Of a stretch of 64,000 nt of DNA, positions 22,938 through 35,532 are shown piece after piece; within the stretch, counting starts at the first letter, position 1, and each line of letters opens with the position of its first letter. The translations under genes and the position numbers were made by a program. The stretch lies in NCBI RefSeq assembly GCF_047675955.1, contig NC_132913.1:71915236-71979235 (forward strand), given 5' to 3'. The notes below the pieces were generated by a model. That model was not told the DNA's origin. It searched no databases and saw nothing but the letters and a program-made list of their open reading frames with translations. Source of the DNA: Chlorocebus sabaeus. Lineage: Eukaryota; Chordata; Mammalia; Primates; Cercopithecidae.

Positions 22938-23919
22938 TCCAAAGTACAGCAATACCTTTTAACATTTGGTGTACATAATCTATAATATTTCCAGGAATAA
23001 ACCTAAAATTTTTCTTAAAATGCTTTAAGATGACCAAATTTCTTTTTTCAGACATCCCCCTAAAACATCAGCAAAACTTAAACTGAAAGTTAGGATTACT
23101 TTTGCCATTCTTACTTATTTTAATACTTTAACTATTTCCCACAATTTTATGATTTACATTTGTCTCAAGATACAATACTTCAAACCATTTTTAATGTTTA
23201 CTTGACAAGGGATGTAAACTATATTTGCTTTCTTGAAAATCTTTTTTGAATGAGTAAGGTATTATGAACCATTAAAGGAAATAATAATGTTTCTTTGTGC
23301 TAAAAGGAACATTTTTAAAAACTTAAAAAGTAAAATGCACTTGATGATACTCTAAAACCTATTTTTAAAATTCCAATTTGAGATATGCTAAATATCTGAC
23401 TATTTGAAGTAAAGTTAAGAGAAATGAATTATAGACTGCAGTGTGTACCTCATACTATCAAAATATTATTGATTTGTTTGGAGAGAAGTTCTGGATCTTC
23501 TGTACCTAATAACCAACACGTTTGTAGAAGCACACAGATATGTGTCTTAATCTGTGATATTTAGAGGATAAACAAATAATTTAACAACATTTAATAACAC
23601 ATATACACACTAGTAGAATATGAAATATTCTACACACAAGGAATATGACACCCATTAGGTTCTGTGTTATTCCATCAAGCTTTGAATTGATGGGTTAGTT
23701 TACATTGTTTGTTCCTCTAACAGTCTGAACATCTCTCCTTCATCTCTGCTCCAGCCATCAGAAATATTGATCTCACCTAAAAATATTCAAATTTTAAACA
23801 ATACTCCAAATACGATATTTCTGATACAATCATATTCTATATTATTTGCCTTCAAGTAACACTGATGAAAAATTGCTCACAATAAAAGAAAAATAAACCT
23901 GACAGTAACAGTCTGGTGT
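22938..23919. other. AT-rich stretch without recognised feature
   Basis: Nothing recognised on either strand. Confidence 0.5.
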
Positions 23920-24055
23920 TCAAATTTTAGACTTATCCTTTACTAGTTGTGTAACCACTGGAAAAGCATTATCTCTCTGAACTGTAGTTATTTGATCTAT
24001 TAAACATATATACTATTAGAATAACTATATTTGCCTAAAAATTAAGGAATTTAAT
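23920..24055 (-). mobile_element. MIR SINE fragment
   Basis: Antisense MIR wording: TTTACTAGTTGTGTAACCACTGG, then ATTATCTCTCTGAACTGTAG and a run where 'catctgtaaaatggggataataata' is expected. Diverged. Confidence 0.6.
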
Positions 24056-27000
24056 AAAAAATATATTTGAAAGCTATTAGTGAAAATAATATATTTTAAT
24101 AAGATAAGAATAATTTTAGGTCTGGTCATAACATCAGGACCATGCTTTAGGACTACAAGATAATACTTATAGAAGTATGCAAGTTTAATCTTTACTATAT
24201 TTGAATGTGTAATATATGCTTAATGAGTTTTTTATAGACACAACCGTTTTTAGCTCTTTATTTATTCTGTTTAGATTGAAAGTTCTGCTCTTCAACAGGG
24301 CTGCCATAACAGAGACTACATTTGGAAGAGGTTCCTTAGAATATTGTAAGATTCTGTTTACTCTCTCATAGTCTATGTAGCCTTGGAATGTAACCTATGG
24401 TGCAAACTCCATAGCTGAAAGTAAAACAACACATAATGTAGTAATAAAAGAATCAGGCAGTTAGCCATTAGATGGCATAATTTTCCTTTTCCTTGGAATT
24501 ATATATGGAAGGAAAATACCTTAGAGTTTTATGGAACAATTTTAATAAAATAATTTGTATAAATCAATTTCAACACATCTTCTAAAAACCATTAAAATTG
24601 AGAAATGTGTGACTATTCTAATTAATAACATGAATTCTAAGATGTATAAAGTTTCATAATCAATATCCTGTAGGGAGGCTTTGATTAAAAATTAGTTTGC
24701 CCCAGAGATGAAAATGCAGCATTGCATTAAGAAAGTCTTAGGGAAAAAAGTGGTATAATAAAAATATTAAAGCTATCATAAACATGATAGGAATAAATGG
24801 TGACAAGACTGTTGTATATTTGGTGTATTATTAGACCCTGAATTTGAGTATCATAGCACCATGCATTTTGCAAAAACATCAGGAAAAGATTATGTAGTGT
24901 GCTTACTATTTCGTTCTAGTTGTCTGTCAAATCCTACATGCCTTGTATTCTGCTCATTCAATTATAAGCTCTATATGGGGTTATATGAATAATCTGATAA
25001 CCTATTATTTAATGAGTACAAGTAAATGACAACAGTCTGTTGAATTGAGATAGAATACTTATTTTTGCTACAATTCTGTAACCTGGAAGAGAAATTCTAA
25101 GCATGGAAATTTCTTATAACCTCACAGGTAACTTTACAAAATATTACTGAAATCATGAGAGGGGAATGGTTTTTAGCATGCCTTTGGTAAGCCATTCATT
25201 AAATCAAGAAGTATTTACTGAATGTCGCCTTTATGAAACAACTGAAGTAGTCCCTTTGCACCTAATCTTCAGTGAAGACACATAGATCAGTAATGTTTTC
25301 ACCAAAAGTGTTTTCTAAAACAGAGAGAACATCTCTTTGGAAATGTGTGTGCTATGGGTGGTATAGAAAAGTACCATTATTATATTCTGTTTTGTATTTA
25401 CTTGTATAACCATACATGTTAAACCACAATATGTGAACAGGTATAAAAACAGATTCTGCAATCTTTGTTTGAAAAAAATATCTGGAAAAAACATACTGCC
25501 TATTTTGTATGCAAAAAAATTCCATAATAATTTGTTATATTTGATATATTTAGTGAGCAAAACTTATAAAGAAGACATATTTAGTGAGGATACTTTTAAA
25601 AATAATATATATTTAGCGGGGTTCATTCCATCTGTTTGGTACTTTTATGCACAACACTTTTGTGTTGGGGCTTTTGAAGGGATGATCATGCTTTTTCTTC
25701 ATGTAATTTTCTTGAGGTGATATTTAGGGCTTATGTTAGTATCTACAGATTCATGTCAGAGGAGAAAATAGAATTTTGCTCTGATCTTTCAACTTGCTCA
25801 GCAAAAAACCTTCAAAAACGTTGCCTATCTCTTTTTTCTAGAAGTGCCCCTTTGTTTATAAGAAACTAGGAAAAACTACCAATACCAGAATAAGTTGATG
25901 CTCTACAGGATTTATGTTCCTTTTGTTCCAAGTCAATTGGTATGAGATACAATATTATATATTTTATATATAGAGAGTAAATTTTGATAATTATACAACT
26001 AGATCTTATTTACTTTTTTATTTTCATTTATGAAATGGCTTCTTTGTTGAGACAAACTAGTTTACAAAAGTGAATCTATACATAAACCTCTATGTAAATA
26101 AACATCAGCACAAACTGATATTTCTATCTAAAATATCCAAAGTTCATAAAAATATTAGAATATTATTAGTTGGATATAATATTAATATAAACTTTCATTT
26201 TTAACCTGATGATGCTATTTAGAATTAGCATTTATTCATATCTTTTAATATAGGTAAGGGAAGGATAGAATAAGAAAAAGTCCAGGTATTTCTAGTATGA
26301 ATTATTTTATTTTACATTGTATTTATTATTTATATTTTAGATAAATACTTTATACTATATATTTCTCCAAAATTGTAAGTGAGAGCACAGTGATCCCTAT
26401 AATCTCAGAAATAGCAGTTAAAAGAACTGGAACAGGTTAGAACACAGATAAATGATCCATGGTTTCTTATGAGAGAAGCAATGAGAGGTCTTTTACAATT
26501 GGTAAAATGATTTATAAGTGAAAGTTTCTAAAGGTCTGTATTAGATGTTACTTTCTCTTAAAAGAAAGTTTAACTATATAGCCTACTAAATGCTTGATAT
26601 ATTTTAAGGCTTTGAGTATGTCTTTGTCTAGAAGAAATAGCATAGAATTTTATTTTAGGGGACAAAAGCAGACAACAGTTGTTCAACAATATGTGTCTTT
26701 ATAAATATTAACTAGTGTGTGAGAGTATCTGTGTATATGCATGTGTGTGCTTGTTTAAATGCAGGGCAGAGCAGTTAATAGCTGCAACACTTCACACACA
26801 CTGATTCAGCACTTAGTTTTTATTAGAAAAACCTGTCTTTTGTCATGGTGTGAATGTGTCTGGCCCTAGGACTAGTACCATGTGTTGAATTCATTACAGT
26901 CTTTCATAAGATCCCAGGAGAGTTTATTCACAGATGTAGATTTCCTGCCAACCACCCATAACTGTCTATTTGGCCTTCACTGTGAGCACAAAGACAAGAA

Positions 27001-28255
27001 ATTATCCAGTGGAAATAATTCATAGCAGTGCATTAAAAATAATAAGCCTTACTCCTAGTCGGCGATTCTGGAGATTTATAGTTCCTGACACTTGACTCTG
27101 GTTTTGTGGCAGCCCCCAGGATTTATGTGTAATATCCTATGTCCTTTCAGTGTCTCACAGTAGACCCTGAGTTTTTACAGCTTCAAAGAAAGCTGTAGAA
27201 TGCTGGCACCAGAAATCTGTCTATTTTATTGATTTTCCCATAAGCGTATTTAATTATTCATTGAAGGATCCATTTAACAATTACACCTATTTTTAACCAA
27301 TTAAGGTCACATTAAAGATTTACCAATATCATTGTAATAATAAGTACTATTTCATGGCATTTAGCCAGTACAAGTACCAAGTAGGATTCTCCTGACTATT
27401 ATGTATATAAAAATTTAGAGTTACTATGCCTCAGACAAATAAAAAAAATATAGTTATCACCTTCTATAAAATGAATAGTTTAATGATTGAGATAGTACTA
27501 TTTATAAAACCACATAGTTTTGACAGCCATATAATATTAGTAAAATATTTTACCCAGTATTTTTCCTATAGGAGTAGAAACTTTCAATCGTGATACTACA
27601 AATATAAGAAATGTCATCATATAAAATTAAAGAAGGGAGTATAGAAACAATTAATTGTGGGGTTAGAATATGTATATTATTTCTGCACATCTGCCAAACC
27701 TGTGTACTAAAATGCAGGGTTTTTATTTTTTCATATTATTACATTCCTTTTATTGATAGAGAAAAATCTAGGATTAAAAAATAGTTAGAATAAGGCATCC
27801 CCAATTATCTTTTGTAAGGGATCATAGAATTTATAAGTTGGAAAGTGTTTAAAAACCATATATGGCTTACACCTCATTTTATAAGTACATAAATTAAGGT
27901 CCATAACGGCTCATCCAAGGTCATCAAATATTAATAATATGAGAGCTAATTCTCACAGCATTTGCTTGCAATCCAAGATACTTTCTACTTGCATTGTATT
28001 TTATAATCTGCAACTCATAATTTATGTTTGTTATATTGCATTCACATTTCTCTGTAGCCTCATTTCAAAATAAGTATTCATATATGCAGGCTATGTTACC
28101 AATGGCTCCTGTTACTTATCTGTTTTCCCAGGAGGAAAATTCAATATTAATTGCTTAATTTTGACTTCCAGTCAATTTATGCCTCAGATATGACATATAT
28201 TTAAATTTAAATCCACTTAAAAAGATAATAGTTCCTATATATGCCCATGCATCAT
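24056..28255. other. Long mostly unique AT-rich stretch
   Basis: About 4.2 kb with no gene or firm repeat. 27870-27970 faintly resembles MIR ('cctcattttataagtacataaattaagg', 'ccaaggtcatca'). The two opposite frames at 25315-25560 (-) and 25433-25720 (+) overlap, match nothing I know and look accidental. 26760-27240 is of higher complexity than the rest but not recognised. Confidence 0.5.
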
Positions 28256-29171
28256 TTTTTTCCCTAAACCCCAGTCAGGAGAAGTTTCCCTACTGTTTCT
28301 CAGGAACCAATTCCAGCCTCTGCAGCATCACTGCAGTACCCCCTAATATCACCCCCGCCTCTGCAGCATCACTGCAGTACCCCCTAATATCACCCTAAGG
28401 GCCCCGCTGGGCATATTCTTCTGGTGTAATGGGACATCATCTAAGGACCTATCTAGTCCCTCTGTTACCAACCTACTGTGTCTTCCTGTCACATTAGTTC
28501 CCCGGTTGACTCTACTAACTGCTGGCAAGTTTCTAGGGTACACCGGTAACTGGACTAGTACTGCTATTCACCCAGTCCCTAGACCGAGACCTGCACGAGC
28601 CATATTTCTCCCCCTCATTGCAGGAATCTCCCTCACCGCATCCCTCATTGCGGCCGGGATGGCGGGGGGAGCCCTAGGTCACACCCTCATAGAAAGCAAC
28701 AAGTTGTACCAACAATTTGCGGTTGCTATGGAGGAGTCAGCTGAGTCCCTTGCATCCCTTCAGCGGCAGCTCACGTCCCTAGCTCAGGTAACCTTGCAGA
28801 ACCGGAGGGCCCTAGACCTACTCACTGCTGAAAAAGGTGGTACATGTATGTTTCTAAAAGAAGACTGTTGTTTCTACATAAATGAATCAGGGCTTGTAGA
28901 AGACCGGGTCCAACAGTTACCCAAGTTAAGCGCTGAAGTAAAAACACGGCAGTTTGCTTCAGCTGCAGACCAATGGTGGAATTCCTCTACGTTTTCTCTG
29001 TTAGCCTCCTTCCTTGGACCCCTGCTAAGTCTACTATTTCTGCTAACCGTAGGACCTTGTGTTGTTAACAGAATTTTGCAGTTTGTCAGAGAAAGGTTTG
29101 ACACTGTTCAGCTCATGGTCCTCAGAGCCCAATACCAACCTGTAAACGCTGAAATAGAGTCAGACTTATAA
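28256..29171 (+). pseudogene. Class I endogenous retrovirus env remnant (end of SU, full TM)
   Basis: The frame is open from 28347 to the stop at 29169-29171 (274 codons). Counting from the TTG at 28506 (residue 1), a furin-like RPAR site lies at residues 28-31, followed by a hydrophobic glycine/alanine-rich fusion-peptide-like segment (32-56), a heptad-rich helix (about 60-100), the family's so-called immunosuppressive segment (about 97-113), a CX6CC motif at 114-122, a Trp-rich patch (157-158), a membrane span (about 163-187) and a short cytoplasmic tail. This is the normal order of a gammaretrovirus-like TM subunit, and the stop is close to the polypurine tract as usual. Only a small C-terminal part of SU remains; gag, pol and most of env are absent. 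There is no ATG at the start of the open frame, and a tandem duplication at 28316-28395 shifts the upstream SU part out of frame. It is therefore a 5'-truncated relic. CpG sites are frequent, unlike the flanks, which suggests a fairly young copy. The HERV family is not assigned. Confidence 0.85.
28316..28395. repeat. 41-bp-period tandem duplication in env
   Basis: 39 bases at 28316-28354 recur identically at 28357-28395, offset 41. As 41 is not a multiple of three, the duplication changes frame between the SU remnant and the downstream open frame. Confidence 0.95.
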
Positions 29172-29199
29172 GACCCAAGATTGGCTCTAGAGTTACCTG

Positions 29200-29214
29200 A
29201 AAAGAAGCGGGGAA
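29200..29214 (+). promoter_or_regulatory. Retroviral polypurine tract
   Basis: AAAAGAAGCGGGGAA directly before the TG that starts the 3' LTR, 29 bp after the env stop. In retroviruses this tract primes plus-strand synthesis. Confidence 0.75.
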
Positions 29215-29579
29215 TGAAAGGAATGAGGCACATCCCCCATATATCTCCCAATTTCCTGAGCCCAGCACAAACACACTCCTCCATATTTCTTTCAAACTTC
29301 AGAAAAACATCACCTGGGAGATCTCCGATAAGGAATGCTAAATGTATAATGTTAACCAATTGTAATGCAGTAACCAAGAGAACTACCTTGTTCCCTGTAA
29401 CTTTACATATCCTGTTTACATCGGGCTATAAAAAGCAAGCACTCGAATTGTTCGAGGCCCTCTTGTATGCTGTAGAATGGAGGGACCAAGTTCGAACTTG
29501 TAGTAAAGATCCTTTCCGCTTGGCTTTGACTCTGGACTCTGGTGGTCTTCTTTGGGGAACAAACGGTCTGGGTATAACA
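29215..29579 (+). mobile_element. 3' LTR of the class I endogenous retrovirus, 365 bp
   Basis: Begins TGAAAGGAATGAGG after the polypurine tract and ends GGGTATAACA, giving TG...CA ends. It contains a TATA box (TATAAAA at 29427-29433). No clear AATAAA was seen. The element ends at the U5 terminus, not at a poly(A) tail, so it looks like a deleted provirus and not an L1-mobilised transcript. The 5' LTR is not in the window. The LTR is unrelated by eye to the three long LTR copies at 15.6-20.9 kb. The 134-codon frame over the LTR is not expected to be a gene. Confidence 0.75.
29427..29433 (+). promoter_or_regulatory. TATA box of the ERV 3' LTR
   Basis: GGGCTATAAAAAGCAAGC, a good TATA match at the U3/R position of the LTR. 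Confidence 0.6.
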
Positions 29580-29760
29580 TCTTGATAAATTATTTTTTGT
29601 ACCTTTTTATCTTCCTGGATTCTTTCTCACTTTGCTCCATATAATGTCAGCTTGGAGTCAGTGCACACAAATAGCCAAGTAAAATTTTAAAAAGCTAATC
29701 TCATGAATACTCAACTATTCTAAGAATAAAAAAAAAATCAATGATACAACTAACTTAGTC

Positions 29761-30065
29761 CCTCTTTTTTTTTTTTTTGGACGGAGTCTTACTCTACCAC
29801 TCAGGCTGGAGTGCAGTGGCATGATCTGGACTCACTGCAAACTCCACCTCATAGGTTCAAGTGATGCTCCTGCCTCAGCCTCTGAGTAGCTGGGATTACA
29901 GGTATGTGCCACCACATCTGACTATTTTTATTTTTATTTTTATTTTTAGTAGTGATGGGGTTTTAACATGTTGCTCAGACTGGTCTCGAACTCCTGACCT
30001 CAAATGATCCGCCTACCTTGGCCTCCAGAAGTGTTGGGATTACAGGCATGAGCCACTGTGCTAGG
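29761..30065 (-). mobile_element. AluS-like element, full length
   Basis: Antisense Alu (T tail at 29767-29780, GGACGGAGTCTTACTC, AGTAGCTGGGATTACAGG, ACTGGTCTCGAACTCCTGACC, ATTACAGGCATGAGCCACTG). The middle A-rich linker has become a (TTTTTA)n-like run around 29925-29948. CTTAGTC flanks it at 29754-29760 and 30066-30072, a probable target-site duplication. Confidence 0.95.
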
Positions 30066-30394
30066 CTTAGTCTTTATCAGGGTTCCTAAAGTAACATCTT
30101 CTGTTATAAACTGCAAATGACATAAAAATTTCAGTGTCAAATGCAGACCATCACAAATTGTTTTTTCACAAATCTTGTTCACTCGTCCATGGATGATTTA
30201 TTTTAGGAGCTTGGTTTTTACCGTTACATAGCATATTTTTATATAATTATGTGGGCTTTCATATTCTTAATACTTTTGGTATATAACTTATAGATACATA
30301 TTTTTATATAAATTGATCAGGATATATGTGTGTGTTTATATGGTATATAGTTTTGAAACATTTTAAATAACCTAAGAGTATATAATTGGCATTA

Positions 30395-30930
30395 TCTAAG
30401 TTTGAGTTTCCTAGAAGCAGAGCCTGAGATAAAAATTCAAGAACATAAAATCGATTCAAGAACTGTTCTCAGAAATAGGATCACTGGCTTGAAATTTGAA
30501 TTTCAGATAAACAGTAAACATTTATTTGAAATATTTTGAATATATTTATTCTAAAATAATATTCATTTATTTCCTGAAATTCAGATTAATCTCAGAGTTA
30601 TTTATTTTATCTGACAATCTTACACAAGAGAGAGGAAGTGAAGAAAAGATAGGGCAGAAGGAGCTAGGCAAAGGTGTCATGTCAGTCAGAATCTAACACT
30701 GCCCTGATCTGTGGGGATGTTCTGTTCCTATGGATGTATGAATTACACTATAAAGTTGGCCCCACCTTGGGGCTGGTCTTTGGTACAAATCTTACTCAAT
30801 TATTGGCTGCAGGCTCTGAGGGGAAAGGTGAGGTTGGGTGGGGAAATAACCTGGATGGGCGAAACTCCTGTTCATCCATACAGAACTACAAACCCACCTT
30901 GTTTTTCTTGGAATGGAAATACCTTAGTTT
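30395..30930. repeat. Possible unassigned interspersed repeat
   Basis: The text GTTTGAGTTTCCTAGAAGCAGAGCCTGAG at its start recurs in similar form near 40195 (CTGAGTTTCTAAGAACACAGAGCCTGAAGG), so both may be starts of one medium-reiterated family. I cannot name it. Confidence 0.3.
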
Positions 30931-30992
30931 ATAACTTCAAAATATGTAGAGAGACAGAGATTATCAACAAAACATATAGAATGACTTTTTAA

Positions 30993-31277
30993 GGCCGGGC
31001 ATGGTGGCTCACGCCTGTAATCCCAGCACTTTGGGAGGCCGAGGTGGGCAGATCACGAGCTCAGGAGATCGAGACCATCCTGGCTAATATGTTGAAACCC
31101 CGGCTCTACTAAAAATACAAAAAATTAGCCGGATGAGGTGGCGGGTGCCTGTAGTCCCAGCTACTTGGGAGGCTGAGGCAGGAGAATGGCGTGAATCTGG
31201 GAGGCGGAGCTTGAAGTGAATTGAGATTGCACCACTGCACTCCACTCCAGCCTGGGGACAGAGTGAGACTCTGTGTC

Positions 31278-31306
<29 letters not shown>
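30993..31306 (+). mobile_element. AluY element with 15-bp target-site duplication
   Basis: Full-length, starting GGCCGGGCATGGTGGCTC, with AluY-type GGAGATCGAGACCATCCTGG and GGCGGAGCTTG, and a 29-base A tail (31278-31306). AGAATGACTTTTTAA flanks it at 30978-30992 and 31306-31320. Confidence 0.97.
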
Positions 31307-31308
<2 letters not shown>

Positions 31309-31321
31309 ATGACTTTTTAAA

Positions 31322-31546
31322 CTTTTTTTTTAATTTATTTTTTAGAGACCAGGTCTCACTCTGTTCTGTTCCCCAGGCTGGAGTGCATTGGCGTGATCAT
31401 GTTTATCTAATTTTTTTTACATTTTTGTAGAGATGGGGTCTTGCCATATTTCCCAGGCTGGTCTTGAGCTCTTGGCCAAAAGCAATCCTTCCTCCTTGGC
31501 CTTCCAAACTGTTGGGATATCAAGCATGAGCTACTATGCCTGGTCT
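31322..31546 (-). mobile_element. AluJ-like element with internal deletion
   Basis: Antisense Alu: a degenerate T-rich tail, AGAGACCAGGTCTCACTCTG, CCCAGGCTGGAGTGCATTGG, then a jump from GCGTGATCATG to the linker region and TGTAGAGATGGGGTCTTGCC. About 70-80 bases around the 'caacctctgcctcc...gtagctgggac' part are missing. It ends GCTACTATGCCTGGTC. Lies tail to tail with the preceding AluY. Confidence 0.9.
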
Positions 31547-34369
31547 GGAATGACTTCTTATGGCAGGTATTTAGGGCATATTGTCACCAAAAGGTAGATT
31601 TAGACTTGTTCTTGTTTGTCATGGTATCATCTCTTTCTCTTTTAGGATTTATATATATAATTTTTACTGATCATTGAGACAATTGTATCTTCTGCTTATT
31701 ATTTTTACAAAAATTAGGCTGCACCATTTGCTGAACAAGAGATGACTATTCTATTATTTTTTCCCAATGTTTATATGTTAAATATAAATCAGTTGTAATT
31801 TTTATAAACATGATGTGAGTTCTAACCAGCATAACCAATTACATTATAATATCCATTGCATTGTTATATTACTGCTGATGGAAGAGTTTCATTTCTACAC
31901 TTCTATAATGTGATTTCGGAGACACTGCAGCTCTTAGCAGAATATGATACATACAGGAGCCTCCCAGGCCAGGTGACACCTTCTTAGTTAGAGGACAAAA
32001 TACTTAGTTTTTAAGGGGCTAAGAATCAGGTCAGAGAATACTTTCAACAAAGGCGAGATTAGGTTTAAAAAAACAAAAGAGGAAGACCAATTGTATTTAT
32101 GTGTTAAGGAAAGTTAGATTTCACAAGCTGGAAAAAAACAGGCAACAGCATCAAATCCAAGTTAGGATTGAAATCTCATGTATGCAGAATCAAAGTCTGA
32201 AATCTAGTAAAAGGAGGGATGGGTTGAGAGCAAGTTAGAAATAAATGTAAAAGATTCTGACTTATTATTGGGAAGTTCTAATTGTCTGGGACTGCTTATA
32301 TGGCTTTTTGCGGTCTATAAGGTTGTTCTAAAGGACAAGAGGTTCTGGGAATGCCAGCTTACACATATAAATTATTGTAAAATTCTTATGTTAAGAAATG
32401 CAATATCATGCAGCACAGTTCTCACTGAAATATTTTATATGATTTAAACAAAGCAAGCAACCAATCTTTTAATAGTTTGACAATACAGTTTTATTATAAT
32501 TTAACATTCGGTTTTTCACGTAAATCTGAAGTATGAAAAATATTACCCTTAGTTAATCACTCCAAGCCAACAATTGTTATAACCCCTTTTCATTCCTTAT
32601 TCCTGTATTCTTGCTGTGCATATAATTTTTATGTAATTGTAATCAAATGGGTTATATAAATTAAATATCCTGATTAAGCTATCTGCTCTTCCTTATTTAG
32701 GTAAATATCTGCTTGTTGCAAGTAATTTAAAAATGTAGAAACAAAGGTAATGAAAAAATATCACCCAGAACCCCACAACCTAGAAATGACAATTATTGAT
32801 ATTTTTATATTTTAGGTTATTATTATTCACTATTTAAAAAATAGTGACTTCAGTAATTTAGTATAAATGACATTTATATAAAATATGACTGCTCTTTACA
32901 GTGAACAAATAAAGATAAACTCTGCATGTGTGAAGAAGGGACTGTATTTTAAATTAATTATAGCATAATAAATTCCAACAGTTTAAAGATTGTAGCTATT
33001 GTTATTGCAAGACGTATAATTAATAGCACTTAACAGTGATTTAAGAGGTTACTGACAAATCATAGAACTTGTGGGATTTGCGAAGGGAATAATGAAGCTA
33101 AAAAAATATGCTTTCTGTTACATGAAGAGATAGGGAAGATGAGAAGCAGTGAAATCATGCATTACATGTCCAGCCTTTGTTTCTGGGTCATAGAATCTGT
33201 ATGAGACGCAGAATCCAAATGAATAGGTGAGTTTGATATGCCAGTTAATTAAGGAACAACTACTACTTACATTAAATGTCAGAAAATCTGAATAAATTGC
33301 TAATCCTATAATTTGACTTAATTTACTAATATATAAATTTAAGTACAGAATCAGAATCAGATAATAATATATTAAATCATCCACAGGAGATTACTTTCAT
33401 GATTAGGCTAACGAGGGATGTTACGAAGATTGAAAAAGCATTTATCAAGATATGATAATTCAAAGAGTAATACTTATCAAAACAGTTTAGTTGTCCTTCT
33501 AACATTAAATAACGAGAAATTATCACCATGAAAATGACTCAAACACACACACACAAAATCAAGTACTTCATAATATTTTAAAAGTTAGTTTCCATTTGAT
33601 TTTTAGGATCTTAAAATATAAAATCTAGAAGAAGGCATCAAGATCATCGAATTTGGTAGCTTTTAAACTATCCTCAGTGAAGCGCAAATGTTTCACTGGA
33701 GATGTTTCATTAGACTGTGATGTTGATATTCACTGGGTGGGTCTGAATCCCCTGCTCCCTCTTGAACCAAACGTGTTTATTGTATATCTCATATATTTTG
33801 GATTTTTTACATAGACTTTTATTTGTAAAATTGAAGTTTTAGGTCTCTTTAAAAGGAGGTAAAAAGTTCAGATTTAATTTGAGTCTATTCAGTTTCCTAT
33901 GTGAGGAATTAGAGGTTTTTCCAGAAGAACTCACACACTAATTCATTTAAAATGGGGACTAGAACGTAAGTCTTCTAGAAGTGCTAGGACAGTAACCATC
34001 CTACTACATCATAATAATGTATATGATGTATACAGTCTAGTTTGGTGTACAGAGAACATAAAGAATTCAACCATTATAAAAGGTTGATAGTCTTAAAGTT
34101 TTTAAGTTAAATTTTAATCCTCTAAATTCATTTTTGTATATGGGGAAATTATAAAACTTGATAACTTCTCTTATACAGCTAAAAGCAGTATCAGTAATAT
34201 TAGAGAGAAAGGAATGTGTCACTACTACCATTTATATCATGTAATTTCTCAGCAGCCTGAACATAAAGGCTCTTGTTGGCTGAGTTAATTTATTCTACCT
34301 TAACCTTTGTAACTTCAATTGTTCTTTGAGGGAACACCTAGATGGTCTTTAATATCCTTTTTATCCTGT
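31547..34369. other. AT-rich stretch without recognised feature
   Basis: About 2.8 kb. Nothing recognised except a short (CA)n run near 33544-33555. Confidence 0.5.
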
Positions 34370-34920
34370 GTCATTTAGGATGCTTTGCACTGCAAATGGC
34401 AGAGGACTCTCACTGAAACTGGCTTAATCCTTGAGGGAATTTTTTACCCCACAATAGAAATTGCAGAGATATGGTAGACTTTGAGATTTGTTGACTCAGC
34501 AGTTCAAGTATGTCAGGTAGGACCCAAATTCTCAGGATCTCTCTGTATGAAACTTTCAGAGTTGGCTATATACTTAGCTGGTAATAAGATGTCTGAAGAA
34601 GTTCTAAGTGTCACATCCAGATGCAACACTGTCCACGGGTAAAGAGAAACATGTATTTATTACTTTCTCCTGAAAGACAGGAACTTTTTAAAATAAGCAA
34701 TTCAGCAGAATTGCTTTCATTTTGAATGGATTAGAATTGGCTCACATGCATATACTTGTACCAATCAGTGGCAAGGAAGATTAATTTACTCGACCAACCA
34801 TGCCCACTCATGAGACTTGGTATTGGTTCACTTTATCATGAAGTGCATAGTTATATGCATGGTGCATGGGGGTGGACACCTGAATAAAACTGGAATTCTA
34901 TAACTAAAGAAAGCAGGAAT
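34370..34920. repeat. Possible medium-reiterated repeat, unassigned
   Basis: The order 'actgcaaatggcagagga...actggctta', 'gattagaattggctcac', 'ttgtaccaatcagtggcaagg' resembles a common mammalian repeat with an 'attggaccagcttgggtcacgtgcccatccctgaaccaatcactg' region. Diverged and not named here. Confidence 0.4.
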
Positions 34921-35532
34921 TGATAATGATTAGGAAAACATCCATGTCCACTACACAATGCTAACAACATGTGGCTATATTTATAATTGGCAATAATGGC
35001 ATAATCAGAATAGTAATAAGATCAGACAAAATAAAACTAATTTGAACCTAGAGTTACCAAATATTCAAGGCATTTTTACCCAAGCCTTCTCTAGCCATTT
35101 AAACCTTTATAAGGATCAGCTTAAAAATAATGGAAAAGATTTGCATAAGTAATACCAATCTGAAAGCTTTCAGTGAGTTAATATTTAGGCATCATTATGT
35201 ATGATGATGCATTGATTAGAGAGAAAATTAAATGGTGAATCCAGATAACCAAGTGACCTCAGGAAATTTGGCACAGAAGATGACCAAAGCTGCTGCCAAA
35301 ATGCATGCCTTCATTGTCAATGTGGACTTGAGGCCTTGAGCCAGCTTTCATATTCATAGTATGTAAGTAGTTCTAGCAGGGAACTCTATGTTACACTGAC
35401 AGGTGTGTCAGGATAACCAAAAATGTAGTCCTGAAAATCAAGCTAGTGTTGCCATGATTGTCATATAAAATATTTTCATTGCAGAGATCACTGAGAGCAA
35501 CTAAATACAAAATAGAAAATTAAAAATAATAG

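Noticed and set aside
29181..29585. 134-codon + frame after env
   Set aside because: It runs across the polypurine tract and the 3' LTR, which are non-coding in this retroviral group.
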